Source: Aureliella helgolandensis
GTDB taxonomy: Bacteria > Planctomycetota > Planctomycetia > Pirellulales > Pirellulaceae
Length of the DNA: 64,000 bases
NCBI RefSeq assembly: GCF_007752135.1
Contig: NZ_CP036298.1
Span: 7,928,501 to 7,992,500, forward strand
Direction: 5' to 3'
The position numbers and the translations under genes were made by a program. Below the pieces are notes generated by a model. It ran no database searches, had not been told where the DNA came from, and saw only the letters and a list, made by a program, of their open reading frames with translations. Within the stretch, counting starts at the first letter, position 1. Each line of letters starts with the position of its first letter. This document shows positions 19,188-28,800 of this stretch, in pieces.

Positions 19188-19199
19188 GGGCCCCTCGAC

Positions 19200-20606
19200 A
19201 TGAATTTCCACAAGTGCTCAACGCTCCTGCTTGCCCTGCAAGCCGTCTTAGCCGCGCTGTTTGCACCAAACACCGTGTTGGCAACCGCGCCCAACGTTGT
19301 GGTAATCTTCTGCGACGATCTTGGCTATGGGGATCTCTCCAGTTTTGGACATCCCTCCATCAACACGCCTCGATTGGACCAAATGGCCACAGAGGGAATG
19401 CGCTGGAAGAATTTCTACAGCGCTGCACCAGTCTGCACACCGAGCCGTGCAGCCTTACTTACGGGACGCTTGCCGCTACGCAATGGCATGTGCAGCAACA
19501 CGCGTCGCGTCCTCTTCCCGGACTCTACGGGAGGCTTGCCAGACTCAGAAATAACACTAGCTGAAATGTTGCGGTCAAGCGGTTATCGAACGGGCTGCGT
19601 AGGGAAATGGCATCTGGGACATCTGCCTCAATTTTCCCCTTTGCAACACGGATTCGACTCCTACTTCGGCATCCCCTACTCCAACGACATGGATCGTACT
19701 GGTGATGCGCCTCGTGGACGGCACGCCATCTTTGAGCCCGAGACCGAGTACTTCAATGTACCTCTGCTGCGTGATCGAGAAATTCTCGAGCAACCCGCCG
19801 ACCAAACCACCATTACTCGCCGCTATACCGAAGAGGCCATTCAATTCATTCAAACCCCATCCGAGCAGCCGTTCTTCCTCTACCTAGCACACTCGATGCC
19901 TCACGTTCCATTATTCCGCAGCCCAGCGTTCGAGGGGCACAGCCGCCGAGGACTCTACGGCGACGTGATTGAAGAAATCGACTGGAGCGTAGGACAAGTG
20001 CTAGACGCAATTCGCGACTCGAATCTGGCTGAAAATACCCTCGTCATCTTCACCAGTGATAACGGTCCCTGGCTATCTCAAGATGCTCACGGCGGATCCG
20101 CTGGACTCTTGCGCGAAGGAAAAGGCACTACGTGGGAAGGGGGCATGCGCGAGCCGACCATCATGTGGTGGCCAGGTACGATTGAAGCAGGTCAAGCCAC
20201 GGCCGCCATGGGCTGCACGACCGACCTCTTAGCCACCTGCGCGACTCTCTCCGGCGGTCAGCTTCCGACCGATCGTGTGATCGATTCCGTCGACCTCACT
20301 CCAGTGTTGCATGACGCAACCGCCAACACGCGCAACGAGCTGTTCTACTATCGTGCCTACGAATTAATGGCCGTGCGCATGGGGCCTTGGAAAGTTCACT
20401 TCCAAGAGCAAGGATCGTACGGAACGGAACCAAAAAAGCTGACCAAATGCGCTCCCCCGAAGCTCTACCACCTGGAGCATGATCCCTCGGAGCGGTACAA
20501 CATTGCTCAGAATTACCCCGAAATTGTAGCTCAAGTTGAACAGCTCGTCGAAGAACACCGCAAAACCCTCGTTCCTGCGCCCAGCCAGCTTGAAAATAAG
20601 CCTTGA
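19200..20606 (+). CDS. Secreted sulfatase (arylsulfatase A type)
   Basis: This 468-residue enzyme begins with a cleavable signal peptide ending around AFA/VLATA. The alkaline phosphatase-like sulfatase domain follows: VVVIFCDDLGYGDLSSFG provides the first metal ligands, and CTPSRAALLTGR contains Cys79, which a formylglycine-generating enzyme would convert. GKWHLGH and TSDNGPW are the later conserved motifs. Such enzymes hydrolyse sulfate esters, often of algal polysaccharides, and are greatly expanded in planctomycetes. The short C-terminal ELFYYRAYELMAVRMGPWKVHF is typical of the arylsulfatase A/GALNS group. No maturation gene is seen nearby. It follows the SDR gene by 12 bases. Confidence 0.95.
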   Translation: MNFHKCSTLLLALQAVLAALFAPNTVLATAPNVVVIFCDDLGYGDLSSFGHPSINTPRLDQMATEGMRWKNFYSAAPVCTPSRAALLTGRLPLRNGMCSNTRRVLFPDSTGGLPDSEITLAEMLRSSGYRTGCVGKWHLGHLPQFSPLQHGFDSYFGIPYSNDMDRTGDAPRGRHAIFEPETEYFNVPLLRDREILEQPADQTTITRRYTEEAIQFIQTPSEQPFFLYLAHSMPHVPLFRSPAFEGHSRRGLYGDVIEEIDWSVGQVLDAIRDSNLAENTLVIFTSDNGPWLSQDAHGGSAGLLREGKGTTWEGGMREPTIMWWPGTIEAGQATAAMGCTTDLLATCATLSGGQLPTDRVIDSVDLTPVLHDATANTRNELFYYRAYELMAVRMGPWKVHFQEQGSYGTEPKKLTKCAPPKLYHLEHDPSERYNIAQNYPEIVAQVEQLVEEHRKTLVPAPSQLENKP

Positions 20607-20679
20607 ACTCCCTGCTGCTGGTGTCGTGCGGAAAACAGCTACCCGGTAGCCTATCTAATCAATTGGAAGGAAAATGCTC

Positions 20680-21990
20680 ATGACTCAATTCCCTGAAATC
20701 AACCGTATCGAATACGAAGGACCGCAAAGCAAGAACCCGCTGGCGTTCCGATGGTACAACCCTTCGGAAATGATCGAGGGGAAAAGCATGCAGGATCATC
20801 TGCGTTTCAGCATTGTTTACTGGCACACCATGCGCGGCACGGGCAGCGACCCCTTTGGCCCCGGTACCGCAGTGCGTCCCTGGGATGATGGCACCAACAG
20901 CGTTGACAATGCATTGCGTCGCGTTGAAGTAGCCTTCGAAATCTTTGAGAAGCTGCAAGCCCCCTACTACGCGTTTCACGATGCAGACGTTTCGCCCGAA
21001 GGTGAGACACTGGCTGAGTCGCATAGCAATTTCGATCGCATCGCCAAATCTCTCCAAGAGCACCAAGAGAAGACGGGCATCAAGCTGTTGTGGGGAACCG
21101 CCAACATGTTCAGCAACCCGCGTTACATGCATGGTGCGGCCACAACCTGCAATGTTGATGTCTACGCCTATGCAGCTTCTCAAGTCAAAAAGTGCCTCGA
21201 AGTCACCAAGATGCTTGGTGGAGAGAACTATGTGTTCTGGGGTGGTCGCGAAGGCTACCAAAACCTCTACAACACCGACATGAAACGTGAGCTCGATCAC
21301 CTGGCTCGCTTCTTCCACATGGCAGTTGACTACGCCAAGGAGATTGGATTCGAAGGCCAATTCCTGATCGAACCTAAGCCCAAAGAGCCGACCAAGCACC
21401 AGTACGACTCCGATGCGGCAGCTTGCCTGAACTTCTTGCGTGCCTACGATTTGTTACCGCACTTCAAGCTCAACTTGGAGACCAACCACGCCACCCTGGC
21501 TGGCCACACAATGATGCACGAGCTCGACTATGCTGGGCATCAGGGAGCGTTGGGATCCATTGATGCCAATACGGGCGACCTGCTCCTCGGCTGGGATACC
21601 GACCAATTCCCGACCGACTACTATCTAACCGCGCAGTGCATGTTGATGATCCTCAAGCATGGTGGACTCGGTTCCGGCGGCGTAAATTTCGATGCCAAGG
21701 TTCGTCGCGAAAGCTTTGAACCGATCGATCTGTTCTATGCACACATCGGCGGTATGGACACCTTTGCTCGCGGTTTGAAGATTGCCGCTGCTATCCGAGC
21801 AGAAGGCGTTTTGGAGAACTTTGTGAAGGAGCGTTACAGCAGCTGGGACGGTGAGCTCGGACAACAAATCGAGCAGGGACAAGCAAGCTTTGCCTCACTC
21901 GAGAAATACATGCTAGCCAAAGGCCAAGCTGCCCCCAACGCTAGCGGACGCCAAGAAATGCTCGAAAATCTGATCAATCGGTATCTCTAA
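20680..21990 (+). CDS. xylA: Xylose isomerase
   Basis: XylA interconverts D-xylose and D-xylulose and needs two divalent metals. The 436-residue product is of the long (class II) type. It starts [14 protein letters not shown] and has [13 protein letters not shown] with the catalytic His and metal-ligand region, [29 protein letters not shown] with the metal Glu, and [21 protein letters not shown] 20680 is preferred because AAGGA ends eight bases upstream. An ATG two codons earlier would be only two bases from it. No xylulokinase gene is in the window. It follows the sulfatase gene by 73 bases, and both could serve sugar release from sulfated polysaccharides, which is inference. A likely terminator lies at 22090. 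Confidence 0.96.
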   Translation: MTQFPEINRIEYEGPQSKNPLAFRWYNPSEMIEGKSMQDHLRFSIVYWHTMRGTGSDPFGPGTAVRPWDDGTNSVDNALRRVEVAFEIFEKLQAPYYAFHDADVSPEGETLAESHSNFDRIAKSLQEHQEKTGIKLLWGTANMFSNPRYMHGAATTCNVDVYAYAASQVKKCLEVTKMLGGENYVFWGGREGYQNLYNTDMKRELDHLARFFHMAVDYAKEIGFEGQFLIEPKPKEPTKHQYDSDAAACLNFLRAYDLLPHFKLNLETNHATLAGHTMMHELDYAGHQGALGSIDANTGDLLLGWDTDQFPTDYYLTAQCMLMILKHGGLGSGGVNFDAKVRRESFEPIDLFYAHIGGMDTFARGLKIAAAIRAEGVLENFVKERYSSWDGELGQQIEQGQASFASLEKYMLAKGQAAPNASGRQEMLENLINRYL

Positions 21991-22007
21991 CCCTCCTGTG
22001 ATCAGAT

Positions 22008-22067
22008 GTGCTCCACGGCAGAGTGGTCAAGTGCTCAGCGACCGGTTTCAGAACCGTCGTGGGGCAC
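22008..22067 (+). other. tRNA-like hairpin cluster without a T arm
   Basis: GTGCTCCAC (22008-22016) pairs with GTGGGGCAC (22059-22067) over nine positions with one wobble. Inside are a D-arm-like hairpin (GCA, an 11-base loop GAGTGGTCAAG, TGC), which is the signature of Ser/Leu tRNAs, and an anticodon-arm-like hairpin at 22040-22058 with loop TTCAGA and one bulge. No T arm or CCA is present. It may be a tRNA relic or a structured 3' UTR of xylA; it cannot be called a functional tRNA. Confidence 0.35.
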
Positions 22068-22089
22068 TCTCATCCTAATACGCATCGCT

Positions 22090-22132
22090 GTCCAACCCCA
22101 GCAAACTCCTGCTGGTTGGACTCGTGTTTTTC
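22090..22132 (+). terminator. Probable intrinsic terminator after xylA
   Basis: GTCCAA and CCAGC (22090-22103, with a two-base bulge) pair with GCTGG and TTGGAC (22111-22121) around an 8-base region, followed by TCGTGTTTTTCT. The T run starts four to five bases after the stem, and the next gene begins soon after, at 22150. Confidence 0.65.
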
Positions 22133-22149
22133 TACGAACTGGAATGTCG

Positions 22150-23574
22150 ATGAGTTTCCAAAATATTGCTCGCGCGACTCTCCTGCCTATCTTTATCTGC
22201 CTAGCTTCTGCATGCGGGAGCGCCGAGGAGGCCGAATCGCTGTTCCCCGCAGGCTGGCAGAAAAGCAGCACCCAAGACCCAAGCTGCTTCGTCAACATCA
22301 GCCCTGGCAAATGGCTCGAAGTGTTCCCTTCCGGCAACAGCTTGAGCTTTGAAGAGACAAGCCGCGCCGGCCGAGTCGTCGAACTATTCGATCCAGGCCG
22401 ACAGATAAAGATCAAGCTGAAACCCGACGGCTCGGAAATTGCTGTCGGAGACGCTGACTTTAGCCCTTGGGTTCAAGGCTTATGGAAGCCAAGCAAAGAA
22501 CTCCCAGAATATGCTGAATTCGCGCCAGTTGACTATCGCCTACGACTCCTCTACTTTGTACCGACAGATCGTCAGCCCATCGAAAATTACACCGCGAAAA
22601 TTCGCTGCGTGATGAAACTTGTCCACTCGTTTTATCAAGTCGAGTTTGCGCGCCGCGGCTGGTCGAAGCAGAGCCTACTCTTCGAACTCGACGATTCTCA
22701 ACAACCAATCGTTCACCTCATCCGTGGTCAACACGCTGCCGCCTACTACTCCGGTGCACCCAACTACGATGTCAATCAGCAATACGGACGCTTGATACCC
22801 GAAATCCCCAAAGAGATCGGGCATCCTTCCACTCAGCTGATCGTCGCATTTATGGAGACCTACGATAGCGGACCGCACCACTTTGAATGGCCCGGCGGTG
22901 TCGCCTTGGGTGGACAGTGGTCGCCCGACGGTGGCCTCGGCATTTTCTCCGCCTGGATTCTCCAAGATCAATTCTGTGCAACCACGATGGAAGCACAGCT
23001 CAAACTGTTCCAAGACGAGACTCCAATCGTAGGCCGTACCGCGCTCGGCCATGGGCGTCCAGATTCTCCGCGTTTCGAATTTATTGAAGATGGATTCGGC
23101 GCCGTTATCCACGAAGTGGGGCATTCACTCGGCTTGCCGCACGATCGACGTGAAGATCATTATTACATTATGGGCAACGGCTTCCGAAGACTTCGAGCAA
23201 ACCTAGATCAAGCAACACCTCTAGAACGCCGAGCTCGATTCTCGGATGCCAACGCTGGGCTACTCTCCGTATCGCGGCATCTCAATCCAATGTCTGACCG
23301 CTCGGACAATCAAGCTCCGACAGGCACCTTGAGCCTAGATACAACGGAGACAGCAAACGTCTACCGCCTACTCATCGACGCACAGGACGATCGCGGTCTG
23401 GCAGCCGTGGCCGTCATGCTCGGAGGCAATGTGATTGATGGAGCCAGTCTAAACGGCCAGACAATTTCCCAGCCTTTTGAAGTGAACTTGGAAACCAGCG
23501 ATTCAGCCACTGAAATCGAAGTCTTAGTAGCCGATCAGGGTGGCAATATCGCGAAACTCAGGCTCCAAGATTAG
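22150..23574 (+). CDS. Exported metzincin-type zinc metalloprotease
   Basis: The motif HEVGHSLGLPHD (His321, Glu322, His325, His331) is the HExxHxxGxxH/D zinc site of metzincins, and IMGNG about a dozen residues later provides the Met-turn. An N-terminal signal sequence ends near SAC (residues 20-22), so the enzyme is exported and possibly lipidated. The N-terminal 100 or so residues before the catalytic part are not recognised. The last 90 residues (from DNQAPTGTLSLD) look like a beta-sandwich Ig-like domain. The frame is open back to 22006, but that stretch covers the structured spacer. ATG 22150, with CTGGAA in front, or ATG 22144 gives a proper signal peptide. The substrate is unknown. 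It is probably monocistronic. Confidence 0.82.
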   Translation: MSFQNIARATLLPIFICLASACGSAEEAESLFPAGWQKSSTQDPSCFVNISPGKWLEVFPSGNSLSFEETSRAGRVVELFDPGRQIKIKLKPDGSEIAVGDADFSPWVQGLWKPSKELPEYAEFAPVDYRLRLLYFVPTDRQPIENYTAKIRCVMKLVHSFYQVEFARRGWSKQSLLFELDDSQQPIVHLIRGQHAAAYYSGAPNYDVNQQYGRLIPEIPKEIGHPSTQLIVAFMETYDSGPHHFEWPGGVALGGQWSPDGGLGIFSAWILQDQFCATTMEAQLKLFQDETPIVGRTALGHGRPDSPRFEFIEDGFGAVIHEVGHSLGLPHDRREDHYYIMGNGFRRLRANLDQATPLERRARFSDANAGLLSVSRHLNPMSDRSDNQAPTGTLSLDTTETANVYRLLIDAQDDRGLAAVAVMLGGNVIDGASLNGQTISQPFEVNLETSDSATEIEVLVADQGGNIAKLRLQD

Positions 23575-23931
23575 CGGTCGCCAGCCCACCCTTCTCATTC
23601 AAGAATTTGCGGTGAAGACATCTGAGCCCTAATGGGGTCCGACACTTCCAGTTCACCAGAGCCATCCCGCCATAATCCTATTCTCGCGACGCAAACCGAC
23701 CAGCGGAACAGGAGGCCACATCCCGCTCCAGCAATTTTAGCAATAGGATAGATGCCCGCGAATGACGCGCATCTACCCCAATAGTGAACTGCGAACACAT
23801 TTGGCTCATCTCGCAACGTGAACGCTCTATTCTTAAAAAGTTCGTTGCACTGTGAGAAAACAGGTCTCGAGCGGTGACATCTAGGTAGCCATCCGACCGA
23901 GCAACCACGCACCCCTCTCACGACTCCGACA
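23575..23931 (+). other. Intergenic region upstream of the sigma factor gene
   Basis: No gene, RNA or convincing promoter was recognised. It should hold the control region of the sigma/partner pair. Confidence 0.4.
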
Positions 23932-24423
23932 ATGAATTGTGAATCGCTCCAAACGCTGATCGACACGCACGGGGCAGCGATGCAGTTGGTAGCGAGGCAA
24001 TATTGCAATCATCCCGACGATGCCGTGCAGGAGGCGTTCATTGCCTTAGTCAGCCTCCCCACTTTGCCGCGGGATCGAGTCGCCTGGCTATTTACCACCG
24101 TTCGTCGCCAAGCAATGAATATGGCCAGGTCGGACGCGCGCCGCCAAAAGCACCACGCAGCCGCTGGCGAAATGCGTCCGAACTGGTTTGTTGCCGATCC
24201 CATCACTCCTAACTATTGGGACGATTGCCAAGCCGCCTTGGAACAAATTACACCTGCAAACCGTGAGATTGTCATCCTTCGTATTTGGGGGGAGCAGTCC
24301 TTTGAACAAATTGCACAAGTCGTTCAACTTCCGCTCAGCACTGTCCACCGAAGATACCACAGCACCCTTGTAGAACTTGAAACACTCATCGAGCCTGCTA
24401 GAACCATCGAGAAGAAATCATGA
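23932..24423 (+). CDS. ECF-type RNA polymerase sigma factor
   Basis: The 163-residue product has the two-domain sigma-70 family layout without regions 1 and 3. Region 2 includes HPDDAVQEAFIALVSLP and VAWLFTTVRRQAMNMARSDARRQ, which contact core polymerase and the -10 element. After a linker, region 4 begins with LEQITPANREIVILRIWGEQSFEQIAQVVQLPLSTVHRRYHSTL, a helix-turn-helix for the -35 element. Its stop codon overlaps the start of the next gene (ATGA), a sign of translational coupling typical for sigma/anti-sigma pairs. Target genes are unknown; the two exported proteins downstream are candidates. Confidence 0.92.
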   Translation: MNCESLQTLIDTHGAAMQLVARQYCNHPDDAVQEAFIALVSLPTLPRDRVAWLFTTVRRQAMNMARSDARRQKHHAAAGEMRPNWFVADPITPNYWDDCQAALEQITPANREIVILRIWGEQSFEQIAQVVQLPLSTVHRRYHSTLVELETLIEPARTIEKKS

Positions 24424-25031
24424 CTCGTAACAAATCGATTGAAGATCGTTTGAAGCAATTGCGGCCTGAACCGATTGCCTTTCGGGCTGATGAAATTCGG
24501 GCTATCCAACAATCTCGGGTTAAGGAGCCCAGCACTGTTCAGGCTTCGGTTCGGCTGCTTCCTAATCCCCAAAATCGCCCTTGGTTGCTACCCGCCGTTA
24601 GTATTGGGAGTTTCGCTGCAGGAATCCTGTTCACCATTTTTGCCTTTTCCTTGCAAGAGCCCAAAGCAAGCGTAGCAGTCCACGATGCGACCTCGATGCC
24701 AAAGGTTGCTGTCCCCACTGTTGCCCAGGAACCACCAGCCAGCACTAAGAAATCGGCCCCAACGATGCTCGCCAAGGAAAGAGGGCTGGACACCGGCATG
24801 GCTCTTTCGCAGGGAATCCCCTTCGATCATCCAGGGAGCCAGCACACATTGTCAGTCCGAGATAGCTTCATTGCTGCCGCGAACAGGAAGCCTCACACTA
24901 CAAATCCCTTGGCACTCAAGCCAGATCCCCCCAAGCGTTTGGCCCCGCGTCCTCCAACCGAAATCATCACGTCGCGGTCTTCCAACTTACTCCAGGAATT
25001 TCTTGAGTGGGATTCAAGATCGACGCTTTGA
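24420..25031 (+). CDS. Single-helix membrane protein, putative anti-sigma partner
   Basis: The 203-residue product has a soluble N-terminal part of about 54 residues, charged and predicted helical (SIEDRLKQLRPEPIAFRADE). One transmembrane segment follows at residues 55-77 (WLLPAVSIGSFAAGILFTIF), then a Pro/Ser/Thr/Lys-rich extracytoplasmic part. This topology and the four-base overlap with the sigma gene fit a membrane anti-sigma factor. However, no zinc-binding anti-sigma motif (HxxxCxxC) is present, so the role is inferred from position. No family was recognised. Confidence 0.65.
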   Translation: MTRNKSIEDRLKQLRPEPIAFRADEIRAIQQSRVKEPSTVQASVRLLPNPQNRPWLLPAVSIGSFAAGILFTIFAFSLQEPKASVAVHDATSMPKVAVPTVAQEPPASTKKSAPTMLAKERGLDTGMALSQGIPFDHPGSQHTLSVRDSFIAAANRKPHTTNPLALKPDPPKRLAPRPPTEIITSRSSNLLQEFLEWDSRSTL

Positions 25032-25478
25032 GACGAACGGCAGAATCTACTTGAATTCGATCCTACGTGCTGAGCATCGACGGCCCACACACTCCGTTGC
25101 CTGCCCCTACACTTCAACGCATCGCACCTGAGTCTCCGGTTCGACCGTGGACATGTAGCGAACACAGTCGCTACGGCGCAGAGGGAAAACGCATTCTCCC
25201 AATGCCAGCCGCTAGTGTTATGTTTCAATAGCAACTCACCGCGCGCCAGGCTGTTGATTTCCAAAAGACAGCAGAAACAGCAACACCTTCCGCTCTTCGA
25301 AAAAGCGTTATCGGCATGTACTTCGCGGAGCGACTGGAACCACGACATCGCCCGATCGCGGCATGAACCTGAGAACCAATCCGGTCACTGGATGGCATTC
25401 CTCAATGCACCCCATAAAACCTCCCACCCACTCCCTTTCTGTTTCTACCAATTCTTCATCTCACACAGGTACTTGGCA
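25032..25478 (+). other. Intergenic region after the sigma/partner pair
   Basis: The downstream open frame extends back to 25215, but that part has no protein-like character and no ribosome-binding site. No RNA or terminator was recognised. Confidence 0.45.
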
Positions 25479-27062
25479 ATGAAAAACCGTTCATTACTGT
25501 GGGCATGTGGCTGTACGCTACTGCTCCAGAGTCTGCTAACAACTTCGCTGGCAAAGGCGCAGCCAGCCAATGGCCTCGCGTCGCCTCAGCCGGAGAGTTC
25601 GCACGACAACCTGGAGGATAGCTGGTTACTCAAACCCGCAGATGCCCCTGAGTTCCAGACTCGAACGAGAGAGTTGACTCTTTACCCTCAAGCGGAGCCG
25701 CGACCGGCTCTTAAGCATCAATTCCTTCCAGATGCATTTGAAACTTTGCCCGGAAACTCCGCGATTTACTACCTCAAAGCCCTGGGGTTTCTCGAGCAGC
25801 ATAACGCCCGAGACAAACTAACCCAGGTGCAACAGGATGCAGTCGCACGCGCACGACGGGAAGACAAAGAAATTTCCACCGTCGCCCCATTTGTGTGGGT
25901 GTCCACACCTCCTCAGCAACTCCCCGTTGAGGAGGTGAAGGAGTATCTCAGCCTAACCTCTTTTCAAACATCATTCCTTCGAGAAGCCGCTGCGAGACTT
26001 GAATTCAAACTCGATCGAAACATCCGTGGCGCCGAGGATTTGATTGGCTATCTCCTACCTGAAATTCAGAACTTACGGGAACTCGCCCGCACCAACAGCA
26101 TTCGTTGCCGACTCGCGATCGCGGAGAATCGAACGGAGGATGCACTTGAGATCGTAGGGCAACAATTTGCACTGGGACACCATCTCGGACAAGACGATTT
26201 CTATGTTTCCAATCTTGTCGGGATCGCCATCGCTTCCATAGGATGGAATGACCTGCTCTATCTATTGGAACAACCTGAAACGCCAAATCTGTATTGGGCC
26301 ATCGCTTCCCTCCCCAAGCCCCTAGTTTCGATGGAGCGCGCTGCCGCTGTCGAGCGGCAAATCCTTTATCAGCAGATTCGTCCATTGCAGGAAGTCACCG
26401 AAGAATTGCGTCCTGTTGGCTACTGGCAAGACTTTTTGGATCGAATTTCCCAGCACGAAAACTCACTCAACGTTGCGCTCCCCAATTCCGGGCATACTCC
26501 GCAAGACCGGCGATCAGCCATGGTAGCGATGATTGCAGCCAGCTACCCCAGTGCCAAAGCCTATCTCATTGATGAACTGGGAATGCCCCTAGACGACGTA
26601 GAAGCGTACCCCACCGCGCAAGCTGTCTTTCTGGCTGCAGTCCGCTTCTACGATCAATGGCGCGACGAATTCTTCAAATGGAAGGAGATTCCGTTCTGGC
26701 AGGTTCAACAATCCAACAATGCAGATGAGTTGGCACAGCGATTCAACCAAGCCGTAGAGCAGGCAGGATGGTTCGCTCAGTTGGCTAAGGAACTCTTGCC
26801 CGCGACCTACGCCATCCAAGACGCTCAACTCCGAGTCCAACAGCAGATTGCCATGGCTCAGACGGTCGAAGCGATCCGCATGTACGCAGCGGCCCATGCC
26901 GGACAACTCCCTCCTACACTACAGGATTTGGATCTTCCCGCACCAGTCGATCCAGCCACTGCTCAGAATTTTCAGTATCAACTCGAGCAAGGACGCGGCG
27001 TTCTAACTGGAGATCCTGTCGGGCGTCTGCAAACGCGACTGATCATTCGCCTAGTTCCCTAA
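25479..27062 (+). CDS. Exported protein of unknown function
   Basis: The product has 527 residues and starts with a signal peptide (KNRSLLWACGC, hydrophobic core, then AKAQ as likely cleavage site). The mature part is mostly helical by eye, with long amphipathic stretches (RRAREDKEISTV region, LAQRFNQAVEQAGWFAQLAKELLP). Near the C-terminus AQTVEAIRMYAAAHAGQLPPTLQDLDLPAPVDPAT resembles the segment following the helix in planctomycete pseudopilin-related proteins. No catalytic motif was found and I do not recognise the family. The ATG at 25479 is chosen because it starts the signal peptide. The next gene, 82 bases downstream, also encodes an exported protein, so they may act together. Confidence 0.75.
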   Translation: MKNRSLLWACGCTLLLQSLLTTSLAKAQPANGLASPQPESSHDNLEDSWLLKPADAPEFQTRTRELTLYPQAEPRPALKHQFLPDAFETLPGNSAIYYLKALGFLEQHNARDKLTQVQQDAVARARREDKEISTVAPFVWVSTPPQQLPVEEVKEYLSLTSFQTSFLREAAARLEFKLDRNIRGAEDLIGYLLPEIQNLRELARTNSIRCRLAIAENRTEDALEIVGQQFALGHHLGQDDFYVSNLVGIAIASIGWNDLLYLLEQPETPNLYWAIASLPKPLVSMERAAAVERQILYQQIRPLQEVTEELRPVGYWQDFLDRISQHENSLNVALPNSGHTPQDRRSAMVAMIAASYPSAKAYLIDELGMPLDDVEAYPTAQAVFLAAVRFYDQWRDEFFKWKEIPFWQVQQSNNADELAQRFNQAVEQAGWFAQLAKELLPATYAIQDAQLRVQQQIAMAQTVEAIRMYAAAHAGQLPPTLQDLDLPAPVDPATAQNFQYQLEQGRGVLTGDPVGRLQTRLIIRLVP

Positions 27063-27144
27063 CCCTACAGCGATACACAGCCCCCAACCGCTCTGTGGCA
27101 TTGTAGAAGTAAATACACAATTCACTAACTGAACGAGTATTGCC

Positions 27145-28728
27145 ATGTTTCATTCTCGAGCTACTATCCTACCAGCCTTAGCCATATGGCTGGCAACTCT
27201 AAGCACCACAAGCCGCCTGTGGAGTCAAGACTCGCCACCGAAGAACACCGCCGAAATAGTTCAAACATTCGTCGACGAAACCACCTTTCTGATCGTTCGA
27301 TTCGATCCCCAGAAACTGGAGCTGGAATCTCTCACCGACGCTTTGGCAACAATTTCTCCTGCCTTGCCCCAGTCCTACGCACTGCACCAGGAACGCGCTC
27401 AACAACTTATTCAAAAGTTCGCCAAGTTGTCGAAAGGACGACCGATCTTTGTGACTGCGAGCGTTCCCGCATCCGCGGCACGTCCCTCACTGTTTCTCTT
27501 TTTCGAAACCGATGAATCAGAGTCTCTCGTACCGATCCAAGAAACCATCGGGATCGGCGACTCCTGGCAAACCTATCGCCATCAATCTTACTGGGTCTGC
27601 AGCCAACTCAGCGGTGCGACTGCAGACGCCGGTGCTCGACCTGCAGAAACCGAACGCACCATTGAGCTGGCAAGTCGTTCAGTCCAACAGTATCCGCTTC
27701 AAGCGATCATCGTACCGCCGCAACACATCGTTAGAACTATCCGTGAACTCTCTCCACAGCTCCCGCCACAACTCGGCGGAGGACCGAGTTCAGTGTTGAC
27801 CGACGGGGTTCAATGGATCTCGGTAGGCATTGATCCTAAGAATCTTACCGCAGAATGGACCATCCAATCCCACTCAACAGAAGCTGCCAACAACCTAGTC
27901 GGCAACTTTCCCAAGCTGGTCCGAGCAGGATTTCGAGCTCTGCGATCTCAGAACAAATTGATTCCGGAAACGCTAATTGAACCACTCTTAAACTGGATTC
28001 AGCCGGAGGTCCATGGAACGCAATTGCACAAGAAAATTGGGCTGGCTGATAAAGACGATCTTTCTCTGTCTGTCTTCACCAAATTGGCAGTCCAAGCGGA
28101 AGAGACGTTTCAAAAGGCCACCAAGGTGAATAAGGTTCGCCAAATCTTGCTGGGACTGCATAACTTCCACGAGGCCAATAAGCACCTACCACCGGGTGAC
28201 CCAAACGTGGGGCCTGATGGCCAGGCTCTGCTTAGCTGGCGGGTCTACCTGTTGCCCTACTTAGAGCAACAGGAACTTTTTCAACAGTTTCATCTGAACG
28301 AGGCCTGGGACAGCCCCCACAACAAGTTGTTGCTCGAAAAGATCCCCGACATCTACGCCAACAACAACTTGCTTCTTAGCACCACTTCGGTCCCCAAGGG
28401 TTACACCACCTGCGTGGCACCAGTGGGTCCTAAAACCATCTTTGGCAGGCCAGTTGGTGTTTCTTTCTCGAAAGTCATCGATGGCTTGAGCAATACCGTA
28501 GCGATCGTTGAGGTCACACCAGCCATGGCCGTTCCCTGGACCGCTCCGCAAGACTACCCCTTCGATCCAGAGAATCCATTGGCTGGAATTCGAATCGACC
28601 TCCAAGAGCAGTGGCTGATTGGCAGGGGCGACGGGAGTTCACAATTCCTTCCCAAATCACTGGATGCAGAGACGGTTCGCCGGCTATTTGAAATGAACGA
28701 TGGACAACCCATCCACTACGAAGAATAG
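27145..28728 (+). CDS. Exported protein with C-terminal DUF1559 domain but no prepilin helix
   Basis: The 527-residue product has a normal cleavable signal peptide (hydrophobic core from about residue 6 to 22, SRLWSQ as cleavage region). Residues 30-310 form an unknown domain. From about residue 325, VNKVRQILLGLHNFHEANKHLPPG and LLSWRVYLLPYLEQQELFQQF are hallmarks of DUF1559, and the domain runs to the C-terminus with VIDGLSNTVAIVEV. In most DUF1559 proteins the domain directly follows the prepilin helix, whereas here it is carried on another scaffold. The segment before it (TFQKATKVNKVRQ) takes the place of the helix. The role is unknown. It is encoded 82 bases after another exported protein gene. 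Confidence 0.85.
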   Translation: MFHSRATILPALAIWLATLSTTSRLWSQDSPPKNTAEIVQTFVDETTFLIVRFDPQKLELESLTDALATISPALPQSYALHQERAQQLIQKFAKLSKGRPIFVTASVPASAARPSLFLFFETDESESLVPIQETIGIGDSWQTYRHQSYWVCSQLSGATADAGARPAETERTIELASRSVQQYPLQAIIVPPQHIVRTIRELSPQLPPQLGGGPSSVLTDGVQWISVGIDPKNLTAEWTIQSHSTEAANNLVGNFPKLVRAGFRALRSQNKLIPETLIEPLLNWIQPEVHGTQLHKKIGLADKDDLSLSVFTKLAVQAEETFQKATKVNKVRQILLGLHNFHEANKHLPPGDPNVGPDGQALLSWRVYLLPYLEQQELFQQFHLNEAWDSPHNKLLLEKIPDIYANNNLLLSTTSVPKGYTTCVAPVGPKTIFGRPVGVSFSKVIDGLSNTVAIVEVTPAMAVPWTAPQDYPFDPENPLAGIRIDLQEQWLIGRGDGSSQFLPKSLDAETVRRLFEMNDGQPIHYEE

Positions 28729-28800
28729 CTCGCCCATCGCCGCACAACACCAGCCGACTGTCGATTGAGTCACTTACACCTTGCTCACCGGCCCTGTGCA

